Part shown: positions 9,122 to 17,076 of the stretch, one piece after another
How positions within the stretch are numbered: position 1 is the first letter of the stretch
Layout: each line of letters begins with the position of its first letter
Origin: Thermococcus piezophilus
Lineage (GTDB): Archaea > Methanobacteriota_B > Thermococci > Thermococcales > Thermococcaceae
NCBI RefSeq assembly: GCF_001647085.1
Contig: NZ_CP015520.1
Span: 496,001-560,000 of the forward strand
Length of the DNA: 64,000 nt
Direction of reading: 5' to 3'
The notes under the pieces: model-generated
The model's input: the letters and a program-made list of their open reading frames with translations, nothing else
Databases searched by the model: none
Told to the model about the DNA's origin: nothing
Position numbers and translations under genes: made by a program

Positions 9122-9667
9122 TCAATTTCTCATCTCCTCCAGCAGTTCTTCGAGGGTTCTTGTATATATTCCCTCTCCCAAGGCGTCAGCAATAACCTGC
9201 TCGATTATTGCCAGCCTGTACCCTCCTATGTCTATCGTATAGCTAAAAACATCCTCATCATAGGAGTAGAACCTGATTGGGTAACCCTCCCGTTTGATTC
9301 CAATTCGTTTCAGCTTTTCAAAGTCTTCCCTTTTGATGTAAGCCGTTCCAAAGCTCGGCTCCAGAACCTTTCCAAGAACCCATAACGCCGACGTACCAGA
9401 GAACACCACAAAGTCTCTGACATTTTTCGGCCTCACCCTGTAGGTTACCCCCTTAATGACCTGGAATATCTTCCTCTTTTCCTCTCCCCAGGTATAGAGG
9501 AGAGCTTTTTTATCGACAACCCTTATTTTCCCCGTCTCCAAAATTATCGCACCGTTGCTCTCCAATGATCTGAGAATTCTGTAAAGATAAGGCCTGTTAA
9601 CCTTAAATTTGGCCAGAAGCTCTTTGACAGAAATTTCTTCTTTAACCGCCAGCTCTCTCAATAACAT
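9122..9667 (-). CDS. Orphan AbiEi-like antitoxin/regulator
   Basis: The 181-residue protein has an N-terminal winged helix (ISVKELLAKFKVNRPYLYRILRSL) and a C-terminal domain with DFVVFSGTSALWVLGKV. The clear relative is the 14452-15054 protein (DLVLFSGNSALWLLGKV). Both fit AbiEi, the DNA-binding antitoxin of type IV AbiE toxin-antitoxin systems. No AbiEii gene follows. After the stop, a new ATG (9121, MNMQDVQKT) runs only nine codons before it meets the solo IS607 end. This suggests that the toxin gene was destroyed there. It may survive as a regulator or be on its way out. A TATA-like TTTATAAT lies just upstream of the start. Confidence 0.65.
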   Translation of the reverse strand: MLLRELAVKEEISVKELLAKFKVNRPYLYRILRSLESNGAIILETGKIRVVDKKALLYTWGEEKRKIFQVIKGVTYRVRPKNVRDFVVFSGTSALWVLGKVLEPSFGTAYIKREDFEKLKRIGIKREGYPIRFYSYDEDVFSYTIDIGGYRLAIIEQVIADALGEGIYTRTLEELLEEMRN

Positions 9668-10254
9668 GCAGATTTCGATTATAAAGGAGGGCGATATTGC
9701 CCCGCTATAGAGGAGCTAAAACAAAAGTTGTGGAGGGCACAAAAAGAAAAAGACGTTATGATGCAGAAACAAATCGAGAGAGAACTGGAGTACTATCTAC
9801 AGAGGAAAATCCTGATAACAATAGCCGATAATTATGTTAATCTCAGAAGAAGGGGAATAAAACATTAAAAAGAGAACCGGAGACACACCCACTCATCCGC
9901 CCCCTCCTGTCATCGGACGGGCTTCACAGGGGAGCGGGTGGAATGAGTTGTTTTCTAACATCAATTACTGTTCCCAATAGTTCGTATTGATTTCAACCTT
10001 TTTAACACTTTCGGAGTCGTGTTATCAAACCTAATATGTACCCAACCCATAGTGCCTTTCAGCGATTTCAACCATAATTCTCAGACTTTTTCCTGCCCTT
10101 TCTTCAATCCAACCGTGCCAAACTTTCCAATAAAACATTACTATCCTTAGTAGCCCTTCTTTTTACCTACCATCACAGCTTTACTCAAAAACCGGAAGAA
10201 CATCGCGCAAAGATAATCCCAGTCCCCCTTGCAATCCTCTGCAGAGCATAACTT
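9668..10254. other. Long gene-poor stretch with a protein remnant and a large hairpin
   Basis: A plus-strand frame without start (9672-9868) encodes a charged helix-rich tail (EELKQKLWRAQKEKD... ending RRRGIKH), perhaps the C-terminal end of a deleted gene; I do not recognise it. At 9892-9947 lies a long imperfect hairpin. The rest, 9950-10254, is AT-rich with no clear gene on either strand. On the minus strand it follows the motif copy at 10255-10285, from which a 26-codon frame starting MSESSYALQRIARG opens and stops. Confidence 0.4.
9892..9947. repeat. Long imperfect hairpin
   Basis: CTCAT and CCGCCCCCTCCTGT at 9892-9910 pair with ACAGGGGAGCGGG and ATGAG at 9925-9947, around a 14-15 base loop. 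The stem is GC-rich, unlike the AT-rich flanks. It could be a transposon end, a small MITE-like palindrome, or a structured RNA. Confidence 0.45.
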
Positions 10255-10285
10255 GATTCGCTCATGAAATCACCCTTTGACTCAT
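10255..10285 (-). repeat. Module-border motif, copy E
   Basis: Reads on the minus strand as tandem TGAGTCAAA units followed by GGGTGATTTCATGAGCGAATC. The ATG opens a short frame (MSESSYALQRIARG). It lies directly downstream of the Schlafen gene's C-terminal part. Confidence 0.6.
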
Positions 10286-10290
10286 TTGAC

Positions 10291-10635
10291 TCATGGTTGA
10301 CTCATATTTGACTCATGATGAGTCTTTAGTTTATACCTGCCTTTTTCAACACGCTTGAAAATTCCCAATTTAACCAGATCACTAAGATCCCTTGTCGCTG
10401 TTTGTCTTGAAACGCTGAACAGATTTTGATATTCTTTATTTGTTATGCTGCCTTTCTCCTTCACATAGAGCACTGCTTTAATCTGCCTTTCATTCAAACC
10501 CAGCTTTCTCAGGTAATCCTCCGTATAGATGTCCTTTCTCAAAAGAACCACGAAACCTCCAGCCTCTTCACTAAACTCAGGCTCGGGTAAACCATTCTCC
10601 AGACAGAGGCGCACCATCTTAAACGTTCCAGTACC
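10291..10635 (-). pseudogene. Schlafen/AlbA ATP-binding protein, C-terminal part severed by IS607
   Basis: This frame begins without a start at the right end of the IS607 element (GTGTFKMVRLCLENGLPEPEF). It contains a winged helix (residues following NERQIKAVLY) with VSRQTATRDLSDLVKLG, the usual C-terminus of AlbA_2/Schlafen-type proteins. Joined to the VERW end of the 12484-13485 part, it restores the family's VERWGTGTFK junction in frame (TGG then GGT). The last codons (HHESNMSQP) run into the tandem TGAGTCAAA repeat. Alone it could be expressed from ATG 10617 as an HTH fragment, but the whole gene is inactivated. Confidence 0.85.
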
Positions 10636-10642
10636 GTTCTGG

Positions 10643-11824
10643 TTACCCGCTACTTTTGGAACATATAAAACTATCGTAGTGGGTAACCTTCCAGCCTCCC
10701 ATCTTCATTGGCTGGCGTTCGGGGGGAGCGGAGACTCCCCACATCTTCAGGGCTCTCAAGCGAATGTTCCAGCTACCAACTACATCCCTATCTGATTCAA
10801 AGCCACAATTTTCACAATGCAGAACCCTGCACCCATTCGGGCTTAGCCTACCCCCACATATCGGGCACAGGGAGGAAGTAAAAGCGGGATTAACGAAGAC
10901 AACTTTAATACCCTTCAACTTGGCCTTGTATTCAATAATTGACTGGAGTTTGCAAAAACTCCAGCGGTGCAAACGACCATTCATCTCGGCTGAATACCTA
11001 ATCGAATCCCTGATTTCACTCAAATCCTCCAAGGCAATTCCACAGTATTCCTCCGCCAGCTCGACGATTTTATTGGCTATTTTATGGTAGAGATCATTAA
11101 GCCTGTTCTTTTCCCTCTGCCCGTATTTTTCGAGGAGTTCTTTCCTTTTCTTACCAGCTCGAATTTTCCGCTGGATTTTCCTCCGCTTTAGGAAGTAACC
11201 AGTCCTGATTTCACGTTCGTGAGTGATGATTTGGAGAAACTCACCATTCGGGAGGGAAAGAGTTACATTGTTCTCGTTCAAGTCCACGCCGATGAAAGCT
11301 TTCGGCTCTCTAACCTCAACCGCCCTTGAGAAAACAACGTGAAGAAAGACGCCCTTAGGCGTTCTGACCAACCAAGCCTGTCCAACCTTCCAGTCCCCAA
11401 ACTTCTCGTGGTATTTTGCAGGATAAAACTCCAATTGAATTCTCCCGTTTGGAGTGGAGAGCTTGATTAAGCCCTTCTCCAGATCCAGCTTAAACAGGTG
11501 GTCGTCCAGCATTATGACTTCTTTCTTAAAAATAGGCTTTCCGTTAGCTTTTCCCTTCCTCTTCCTTTTCCTGTAGCTTTTGAAAATTGATGTGGCCATT
11601 TGACAGGCCGTGTAAAGGTAATGACTCGGTAGTTGTGAGTATTTCTCCCTTAACTCTCTGTAGGTTTCCTTTTTGAGCCTGTAAAAGCTCGTAACGTTGT
11701 TCTCGAAGGCGTAAGTTATGAGAAAGTTCACAATTTCACGGTAAGTGGAGAAGAGACCGTCTAACCCTTCAGGAATTGTCTTGAGCTTGAATTTTGCCGT
11801 GAGTTTAACCGTCACGGAGGGCAT
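10643..11824 (-). CDS. tnpB: TnpB RNA-guided endonuclease of the IS607 element
   Basis: The protein has 393 residues with a basic N-terminal nucleic-acid-binding half. The RuvC-like nuclease half has GVDLNENNVTL (first Asp, about residue 180), GIALEDLSEI (Glu, about 267), a zinc ribbon with CPIC and CENC, and ESDRDVVGSWN (last Asp). All catalytic positions are present. TnpB proteins are guided by an RNA made from the element's own right end and cut the empty donor site, which helps keep the transposon. The last 30 codons overlap the region that also forms the right-end stems. A second, broken copy is at 2871-4105. Confidence 0.93.
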   Translation of the reverse strand: MPSVTVKLTAKFKLKTIPEGLDGLFSTYREIVNFLITYAFENNVTSFYRLKKETYRELREKYSQLPSHYLYTACQMATSIFKSYRKRKRKGKANGKPIFKKEVIMLDDHLFKLDLEKGLIKLSTPNGRIQLEFYPAKYHEKFGDWKVGQAWLVRTPKGVFLHVVFSRAVEVREPKAFIGVDLNENNVTLSLPNGEFLQIITHEREIRTGYFLKRRKIQRKIRAGKKRKELLEKYGQREKNRLNDLYHKIANKIVELAEEYCGIALEDLSEIRDSIRYSAEMNGRLHRWSFCKLQSIIEYKAKLKGIKVVFVNPAFTSSLCPICGGRLSPNGCRVLHCENCGFESDRDVVGSWNIRLRALKMWGVSAPPERQPMKMGGWKVTHYDSFICSKSSG

Positions 11825-12413
11825 TCTTTACCGCCTCAACGAGGCGTTTTTTCCTGTGAGAACGCATACCATAAAGCTTTCCAGCAAATGAGGTTACGAT
11901 GGCTAATAAATCCTCAACGAGTTCTTTTTCTGGTGTTTTATCCTCGTCATCGAAGAGTACTTCAATCTCAACGCCGTGAGAGTTGAAGTATTGTTCGAGG
12001 TATTTGAAGCCAAAACGGGTTAACCTGTCCCTGCATGTTATTATTACCTTGGTTGTCTCTCCACTTTCCACAAGTTTAAAAAGCTCTTTTAAGCCCTTCC
12101 TGTTCTCGTTCAAGCCTGATGAGATGTCCGTGAGGGTTTTTGTTACTTGATACCCTTTGGTGGAGCAGTAGTTTTTGAGGTATTCAACCTGTCTTTCCAA
12201 GTCCTCCTTCTGGTCTCTGCTCGAGACCCTGGCGTAAATGACTACTTTATCAGGGATTTTGCCTTCAAGAAGTCTTAGAACTTCGCTTTCTGGAATTCTA
12301 AACTCTTTCCCAATTTGATATGCCTTTATTTTCCCTGCCCTGATCCAGCGCCGCACTGTCATTGTTGAAACTCCAAGTTTCTTTGCAACTTCACCAGTCC
12401 GATAAAGCCTCAT
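11805..12413 (-). CDS. IS607-type serine recombinase with MerR-like HTH
   Basis: From ATG 12413 (GGGGGGAGTT as ribosome binding site) the protein has 202 residues. The N-terminal MerR-like helix-turn-helix is GEVAKKLGVSTMTVRRWIRAG (split over residues 6-26), followed by the serine recombinase domain with YARVSSRDQ, where the second-position Ser of the ARVSS motif is the expected nucleophile. SGLNENRKGL and ITCRDRLTRFG are also typical. It moves the element through a circular intermediate into GG dinucleotides. It ends inside the tnpB start, so the two are coupled. Confidence 0.93.
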   Translation of the reverse strand: MRLYRTGEVAKKLGVSTMTVRRWIRAGKIKAYQIGKEFRIPESEVLRLLEGKIPDKVVIYARVSSRDQKEDLERQVEYLKNYCSTKGYQVTKTLTDISSGLNENRKGLKELFKLVESGETTKVIITCRDRLTRFGFKYLEQYFNSHGVEIEVLFDDEDKTPEKELVEDLLAIVTSFAGKLYGMRSHRKKRLVEAVKNALRDG

Positions 12414-12483
12414 AACTCCCCCCAATTGCAATTATGTACGGAAAATATTTAAATGTTTCGCTTGTTTCAATCTATAAAACAGC

Positions 12484-13485
12484 CCATCTCTCAACCAGCC
12501 CGGCATAGTAGAAAACCTGAGCAATTTTGGGGTTTCTCAGCTTGGATGGGTGCATCTCCTTTTTCAGGTCTTCAAGGCTAATCCCCTCCGGCAACTTCCC
12601 GGGATTCCATATCCAGATGAAGTCATCAAAGATTTTAATCTGCACGTTGCTCGGGTCGGTGTAGTCTCTATGAATCAGGGTGTTTATTATAGCTTCTCTG
12701 AGGGCATCTAAGGGATAATCCCAAATTTCCTTTCTCCTCAGCCCTCCCTCAAACTCGTACCTGACTCCAATATGGCTCATTATAATCTTCATTGCTTCTT
12801 CAACCTGGGTGAAGAGAGTTCCTCCAATCTCCTTGTCGTCTATGATTGTTACCGGATCCTTAAAGCGCCCTATTCCGACCTTAGCCTGGATATAATATTT
12901 TTGAGGCTCTTTTCCAAAGAGAAGAAGAGCAGCGTTGGTTATCTTGCCATCCTCTAGAAGCCCAAGCTTATCTAGAATTGACTCAACGTCCTCGTTTTCA
13001 TTGATGTACGGCAACCTGTTCCTAGCCATACGGACAAACTTTCTGATCGTTTCCTCATCAAGATCTTCCAGAGTTGCAGGAGACGGTAGAGAATCCCATG
13101 TGGCCCCAGATTTCTGAAGGAAGAACCTCCGCAAATCCTCCCAGCCCATCTCAACGGTCTGGGCACCGACCCTCCTGTAGTACCTCCCTCTAAAAGAAAC
13201 TGGAACAGGGGATTGGGGAACTTCAATGATGACGATTTTCTTTCCATCAATATCTTCAACTTTTATGGAGGGGTTTATTCCAAGGTTGTGCCTTATTGAT
13301 CTGGCTAAGCTGTCCAAGTCTCCAGAGAAGCCATAAACCTTTCCATCATCGCCAACACCTAGGAGCAGAATTCCACCGTGGGTGTTAGCAAATGCCGACA
13401 GCGTCTTATACACGGAATCATTCAGCTCCCTCTTAAACTCACTAGTTTCGCTCTTGCCTTTCTTAAGCAGGTCACTAACATTCAT
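12484..13485 (-). pseudogene. Schlafen/AlbA ATP-binding protein, N-terminal part interrupted by IS607
   Basis: The first 334 residues of an AlbA_2/Schlafen-type protein are intact. The AlbA_2 domain has KSETSEFKRELN near the N-terminus, ANTHGGILLLGVGDDGKVYG, and RGRYYRRVGAQTVEM. The middle part has REAIINTLIHRDY and NPGKLPEGIS, and the frame ends at FYYAGLVERW. There the IS607 element begins and adds only AVL before a stop. Start ATG 13485 has TAGGTGGGCTGT before it. Archaeal members are putative transcriptional regulators or ATP-dependent nucleic-acid enzymes; the role here is unknown. Confidence 0.85.
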
Positions 13486-13576
13486 ACAGCCCACCTAACA
13501 TTTTGAGGGAGTAATTAGTTAATAAGCTTTTCAGCATAATGGGAAACACTCCCCGTTCCTCTTGTAATCTTCTGCC

Positions 13577-13609
13577 GTTCGCCTCGCTCATGGGGGTTCA
13601 CCCTTCACT
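13577..13609 (-). repeat. Module-border motif, copy D
   Basis: Minus strand: GTGAAGGGTGAACCCCCATGAGCGAGGCGAAC. It overlaps the end of the abiEii gene and opens a short frame, MSEANGRRLQEERGV. The Schlafen gene follows. Confidence 0.6.
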
Positions 13610-14465
13610 GTGACCCGTCAGCGTTTTTGAGGGCATCCTCAAGTTCTTTTAATTTCCTCTCAAATAGCCTCTCCTCAAAGACTTTGAAGCCGACGTAGTC
13701 AGCCAGCATTACCCTAATGTCCTCCCGGTACTGACTTCCCTTTAAAATCTCATAAACTGAAGTCGGACGATAGCTCTTAGCCCTGTAGAGCTCCCTTAAA
13801 ACATCCTTCCTGAGATAGAAGTCCCCTCCGCGCCACGCATCTCTTTTCTTGTAGAAGCCCATTAAGAGAGAATAAACGTCAATCACGTCCTTCCAGTGCT
13901 TATCCCTCTTGTCGTCTGGATAATCTCCGGCATTGGTGTAAATGTCGAACTTTAGGGCCAGAACTGCCTCAGGAAAAGCCACGTCAACGTCCCCTTCAGC
14001 GATTGTATTTCCATTAAAATCACGAAATTCAAAGTGAACCTCCGAATAATACCGATTTCTGAAAATTGATGAAGCGAACGGAGTGTCAAAGCTGAGATGA
14101 GAGGGCTTTTTGTCAAAGAGAAAATCCACCTTCACATCTTCCCTAATGATTAAGCTGCTTTTGACAGGTTTTGCAAACCTGAAGCCCGCACTTTGAAATC
14201 CAAGGTTTTTCATAACTTCTCTTATTTTCTCAAAGCTTTCAGCCCTTGAGAGGAAATCAATGTCAATTGACGGAACTCCGTTGTAGCCCAAAACGTTATC
14301 CACCCAGTAATACACACTCCAGCCACCAATAAGGATGACCTTCCCCTTTAGTTCTTCAGTAATTTTGAACATTGCATCTATTGACTCCCTGATAACCTCG
14401 TTGTTGTGGCTCCTCAAATCATAAACCTCAAGGGATATATCATCAGAAAGTTTAGACCCCTTCAT
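13605..14465 (-). CDS. AbiEii-type nucleotidyltransferase toxin
   Basis: The 286-residue protein has the nucleotidyltransferase signature of AbiEii: LIGGWSVYYW followed by PSIDIDFLS, giving the GG-W/S and DxD metal-binding residues, and EDVKVDFLFD with a further Asp. AbiEii toxins transfer nucleotides to targets such as tRNA acceptor ends. Start ATG 14465 (MKGSKLSDD) overlaps the antitoxin end by 14 bases; an upstream ATG at 14513 lies deeper within the antitoxin gene. The pair with AbiEi is complete. Confidence 0.85.
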   Translation of the reverse strand: MKGSKLSDDISLEVYDLRSHNNEVIRESIDAMFKITEELKGKVILIGGWSVYYWVDNVLGYNGVPSIDIDFLSRAESFEKIREVMKNLGFQSAGFRFAKPVKSSLIIREDVKVDFLFDKKPSHLSFDTPFASSIFRNRYYSEVHFEFRDFNGNTIAEGDVDVAFPEAVLALKFDIYTNAGDYPDDKRDKHWKDVIDVYSLLMGFYKKRDAWRGGDFYLRKDVLRELYRAKSYRPTSVYEILKGSQYREDIRVMLADYVGFKVFEERLFERKLKELEDALKNADGSQ

Positions 14466-15054
14466 TCTTCCCACCTTCAATTGTGGAAACGATGGTCTCA
14501 AAAACATCGTCAAAGAGCCTCGTATACGTCCCCTGAGCGAGCATGTCCGCCAGAATCATTCCCCAGCTTGGAATGTAGTAACCGTTGAGCTCCCTCCTAA
14601 TCTTGAAGTAGAAGTCATCGTAGATGTAGACCTTGAAGGGGTAGCCTTCAGGATCCCTGAACTTCATGAGCTCTTTGAAGGTTTTTTCACTTGCGTAGAG
14701 AATTCCACCTGCAGGGCTGATTACCTTGCCGAGCAACCAGAGGGCTGAGTTTCCGGAGAAGAGAACCAGATCCCTCAGGTCGTAATCCGGGATAAGCTTC
14801 ATGGTTACTGGACTCAAAGAATTCAGTATTATCCCCTTATCCTTTGCCCACTTGAATATCAGCCCTTTTCTATCGATAATCATCAGCTTCCCGCTTGGCG
14901 TCGTTGTTAGATAATTCTCCTTCCTTAGAGTCCTGACAACCTGGAAAACATACTTGTAGTTCATCCCGGTGACTCTGGAGATTTCAGGAACTGAAATTGG
15001 GGCGTGATCAAAAAGCAGGCTGTAAACTTTCTCCCTCGAAGTTGGAGGTTTCAC
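14452..15054 (-). CDS. AbiEi-type antitoxin (winged-helix regulator)
   Basis: About 200 residues. The N-terminal winged helix (ISVPEISRVTGMNYKYVFQV) is followed by the AbiEi C-terminal domain with DLVLFSGNSALWLLGKV. GTG 15054 is preferred because GGTGG at 15060-15064 precedes it; GTG 15063 or TTG 15066 would add a few residues. It neutralises the following nucleotidyltransferase and represses the operon. A 13-base-pair inverted repeat around the TATA box just upstream is the expected operator. It is a paralogue of the orphan at 9122-9667. Confidence 0.85.
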   Translation of the reverse strand: MKPPTSREKVYSLLFDHAPISVPEISRVTGMNYKYVFQVVRTLRKENYLTTTPSGKLMIIDRKGLIFKWAKDKGIILNSLSPVTMKLIPDYDLRDLVLFSGNSALWLLGKVISPAGGILYASEKTFKELMKFRDPEGYPFKVYIYDDFYFKIRRELNGYYIPSWGMILADMLAQGTYTRLFDDVFETIVSTIEGGKNEGV

Positions 15055-15070
15055 TCTCTCCACCAATCTA

Positions 15071-15109
15071 CAATATCAACAAATGTTTAAAAGTCTTTTG
15101 TTGATATTG
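15071..15109. promoter_or_regulatory. Perfect 13-bp inverted-repeat operator around the abiE TATA box
   Basis: CAATATCAACAAA (15071-15083) and TTTGTTGATATTG (15097-15109) are exact inverted repeats separated by 13 bases that contain the minus-strand TATA-like TTTAAACA. The layout fits autorepression by AbiEi, which is known to bind inverted repeats in its own promoter. Confidence 0.75.
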
Positions 15110-15135
15110 ATGATAACAAAACATGACCGATTTCG

Positions 15136-15170
15136 ACTCGTCTCGCTCACGGGATTCACCTTTTGTTCAT
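15136..15170 (-). repeat. Module-border motif, copy C
   Basis: Minus strand: ATGAACAAAAGGTGAATCCC then GTGAGCGAGACGAGT. It opens a short frame, MSETSRNRS, just upstream of the abiE operator. Confidence 0.6.
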
Positions 15171-15183
15171 CACCACTACCCGC

Positions 15184-15382
15184 TCATCTCGCCTTTAGAT
15201 ATAGAGGCAGTCTCTCCGCAGCGTACCTGTAAACCGGATCCGAAAACCTGTAGACCCCTATGTCGTCCCTGACCACTGCGAACAGCTTCCCTGTGGCACA
15301 GTAGGTCAGTCTCTTCGCCGCTCCGATACCTCCCGAACCAGTTCGGGGAGTATTTTCTGCAAAGCCTGGCTCGCCTCGCCAC
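15184..15382 (-). pseudogene. Remnant of an archaeal ATPase gene (start fused to C-terminus)
   Basis: Reading across frames, the first part gives (M)SEASQALQKILPELVREV, the usual start of one group of archaeal ATPases. Two frame changes later it gives LFAVVRDDIGVYRFSDPVY and RYAAERLPLYLKAR before a stop, the usual end of such ATPases. The whole catalytic middle, including the P-loop, is missing. So a large internal deletion joined the two ends. The remnant is bordered by motif copies B and C. Confidence 0.55.
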
Positions 15383-15421
15383 GGGGTTCACCTTTTGACT
15401 CATATTTGACTCACGATGAGT
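15368..15421 (-). repeat. Module-border motif, copy B, with tandem TGAGTCAAA units
   Basis: Minus strand: GACTCATCGTGAGTCAAATA then TGAGTCAAAAGGTGAACCCC and GTGGCGAGGCGAGCC. The 30 bases before the GGTGAA (15392-15421) are nearly identical to those before copy E (10296-10325). Compared with the other copies one A is lost after GTG. Confidence 0.65.
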
Positions 15422-15456
15422 CTTTAGCCTTCGAAATGGACATATTCAGAGTTTTC

Positions 15457-16821
15457 TTATTTGAAATTCAAATTCTCGAAGTCCCCCAGATCCCACAGGA
15501 GCCAGCCCTCACCCCTGAGGGTTTCCTTGCTTTCAATGCCCTTCGCTATCAACCCGTAATACTTCTGCCAGTTTTCTAACCCGACAAGCCCACTTTTACG
15601 CTCTAAACCTTTTAAAACTCCCCTCGCCTCTTTCTCGCTCAACTCCTTCCACTTTACCTCCACCAGCAGAGCCGTATTTTCCCTTTTGTCCAGTGCAACG
15701 AGATCAATTTCCTCATTTTTATGCCACCACTTTCCGATCTTCGTAAACTTAAACGGCAGCTCCCCATGCTTGTTAAGTTCTATTAGAAACTCTTTGGCTG
15801 CTTTTTCGAAGGTCTTTCCAAGGTAAGTGTTAAAGTTCCTCAGGAAATCCTGAATTGCTGGCTCAGGGTTGAGGGAGTCTATCTCCTCATAATGCGGACT
15901 GACGAAGCGGTGGTAAAAACGGAAGTATTCATCTTCTATAACATAAATCCCCCTCTTGGCTTTCCTCTCTGTTATTGGAACCTCACGACTCACAATTCCA
16001 AGATTCGAGAGCACCCTAAGATATGCAGATAGGTCTTTGGCCTCCATCCCAACGTACTGAGCGATCTCGTTAAGCCGGGTTTTTCCCATGGCTATGGCCT
16101 CGATGATCTGCATGTATCTGGTTGGATTCCTCAGTTCCTCCATGAGGAGAAGCCTCGCCTCGTTGAAAAGAAATGCACTCGGGTCAAAGAAGTTGTTGAT
16201 AATCTCATCATCGCTCCCCGTTTTGAAGAATTCCATGTATTTAGGAATCCCCCACGTGACCCCATAGAGTCTTAAAAGCCCCTCAAAGTCCTTTCCAAAC
16301 CATTCGACCATATCGAAGAAGCGGAATGGTTTGACCTTCAGAACCCCACTTGCCCGCCCATAGAGGGGGCTCTTGTAGCTGAGAACCTCACGCTCCATCA
16401 TTCCAACGCTCGAACCGCAGAGGACAATGGTGATATCCGAACCCTCAAGCACTATGTCCACTACCTCCTGAAACTCGGATGTAACACCTCTATCTGCCTC
16501 TATTAAGTAAGGGAACTCATCAAAAACTACCAAAAGCCTTCCTTGGCTCCTTAGAAACTCAAATGCGTCCCTAAAGCTTTCGAATCTTACCGGAGCACCA
16601 ATAAAAGAGCTTATCTCGTGAGAAAATCTCTCAAGGTCTTTCTCATACCCTCTCTGGGAACAGAGGAAATATACGCCCCTTTTATTCTCCAGGAATTTCC
16701 TCAAAAGGGCGGTCTTTCCTACTCTTCGCCTCCCATAGACCACAAAAAGTCGAAAGCCTACCCTCCACACCCTCTCTAGGACTTCGAGCTCTCTCTTCCT
16801 ATTTACAAATTTTCGAATCAT
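15457..16821 (-). CDS. Archaeal AAA ATPase with DUF234/PD-(D/E)XK-like C-terminus
   Basis: The protein has about 454 residues. The P-loop is GRRRVGKTALL near residue 29 and the Walker B-like LLVVFDEFPYL near residue 99. A CGSSVGMMEREVL sensor region and a winged-helix part (LNEIAQYVGMEAKDLSAYL) follow. The C-terminal nuclease-like motif is EEIDLVAL...ALLVEVKW. Start ATG 16821 (MIRKFVNRKREL) is chosen because a TATA box TTTAAATA at about 16846-16853 would start transcription next to it; ATG 16869 is less likely. This family is abundant in hyperthermophilic archaea and suspected to act in mobile-element or conflict functions, without proof. A related gene lies at 22584-23935. Confidence 0.85.
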   Translation of the reverse strand: MIRKFVNRKRELEVLERVWRVGFRLFVVYGRRRVGKTALLRKFLENKRGVYFLCSQRGYEKDLERFSHEISSFIGAPVRFESFRDAFEFLRSQGRLLVVFDEFPYLIEADRGVTSEFQEVVDIVLEGSDITIVLCGSSVGMMEREVLSYKSPLYGRASGVLKVKPFRFFDMVEWFGKDFEGLLRLYGVTWGIPKYMEFFKTGSDDEIINNFFDPSAFLFNEARLLLMEELRNPTRYMQIIEAIAMGKTRLNEIAQYVGMEAKDLSAYLRVLSNLGIVSREVPITERKAKRGIYVIEDEYFRFYHRFVSPHYEEIDSLNPEPAIQDFLRNFNTYLGKTFEKAAKEFLIELNKHGELPFKFTKIGKWWHKNEEIDLVALDKRENTALLVEVKWKELSEKEARGVLKGLERKSGLVGLENWQKYYGLIAKGIESKETLRGEGWLLWDLGDFENLNFK

Positions 16822-16923
16822 GATTATAATAAACATGACTCGAATATTTAAACATTTTGGTTTTAGCAACCTGACCTCCTCCTTGCCTGAAGGGCGAGGC
16901 TTTCAAAGAAAAATGTAAAGCAT

Positions 16924-16997
16924 AACCTCCCTCGCTCATAGGATTCGCCTTTTTTTTGCATCTTTTGCATCATTCTTGCTTCATTTTTGCATCATAT
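16924..16997 (-). repeat. Module-border motif, copy A, with tandem GATGCAAAA units
   Basis: Minus strand: three GATGCAAAA-like units (about 16955-16997), then AGGCGAATCCTATGAGCGAG. It opens a frame MSEGGYALHFSLKAS that runs toward the ATPase gene at 16821. The spacer units differ from those of copies B and E, but the layout is the same. Confidence 0.6.
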
Positions 16998-17076
16998 AAT
17001 ACGTGCGGCGCGTAAGCGCCGAGATAAAGAGGATAAAACGGGGTTCAAGGGGCGGAGCTCCTTTATCCAAAGACAT

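Larger units (their letters stand above)
10636..12483 (-). mobile_element. Intact IS607-type element (serine recombinase + TnpB)
   Basis: About 1.85 kb holding orfA (12413-11805) and tnpB (11824-10643), both on the minus strand with a 20-base overlap. The borders come from the interrupted Schlafen gene: on the left the host codon TGG at 12486-12484, on the right GGT at 10635-10633. G runs sit at both junctions, in line with the GG target preference of IS607 transposases. The right end carries the two stems described for the solo copy. Both genes look complete, so the element could be active. Confidence 0.88.

Noticed and set aside
10272-10325. CRISPR-like array of TTGACTCAT units
   Set aside because: Units are 9 bases, irregularly spaced, and lack 30-40 base spacers. 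They are short tandem repeats before a start codon.
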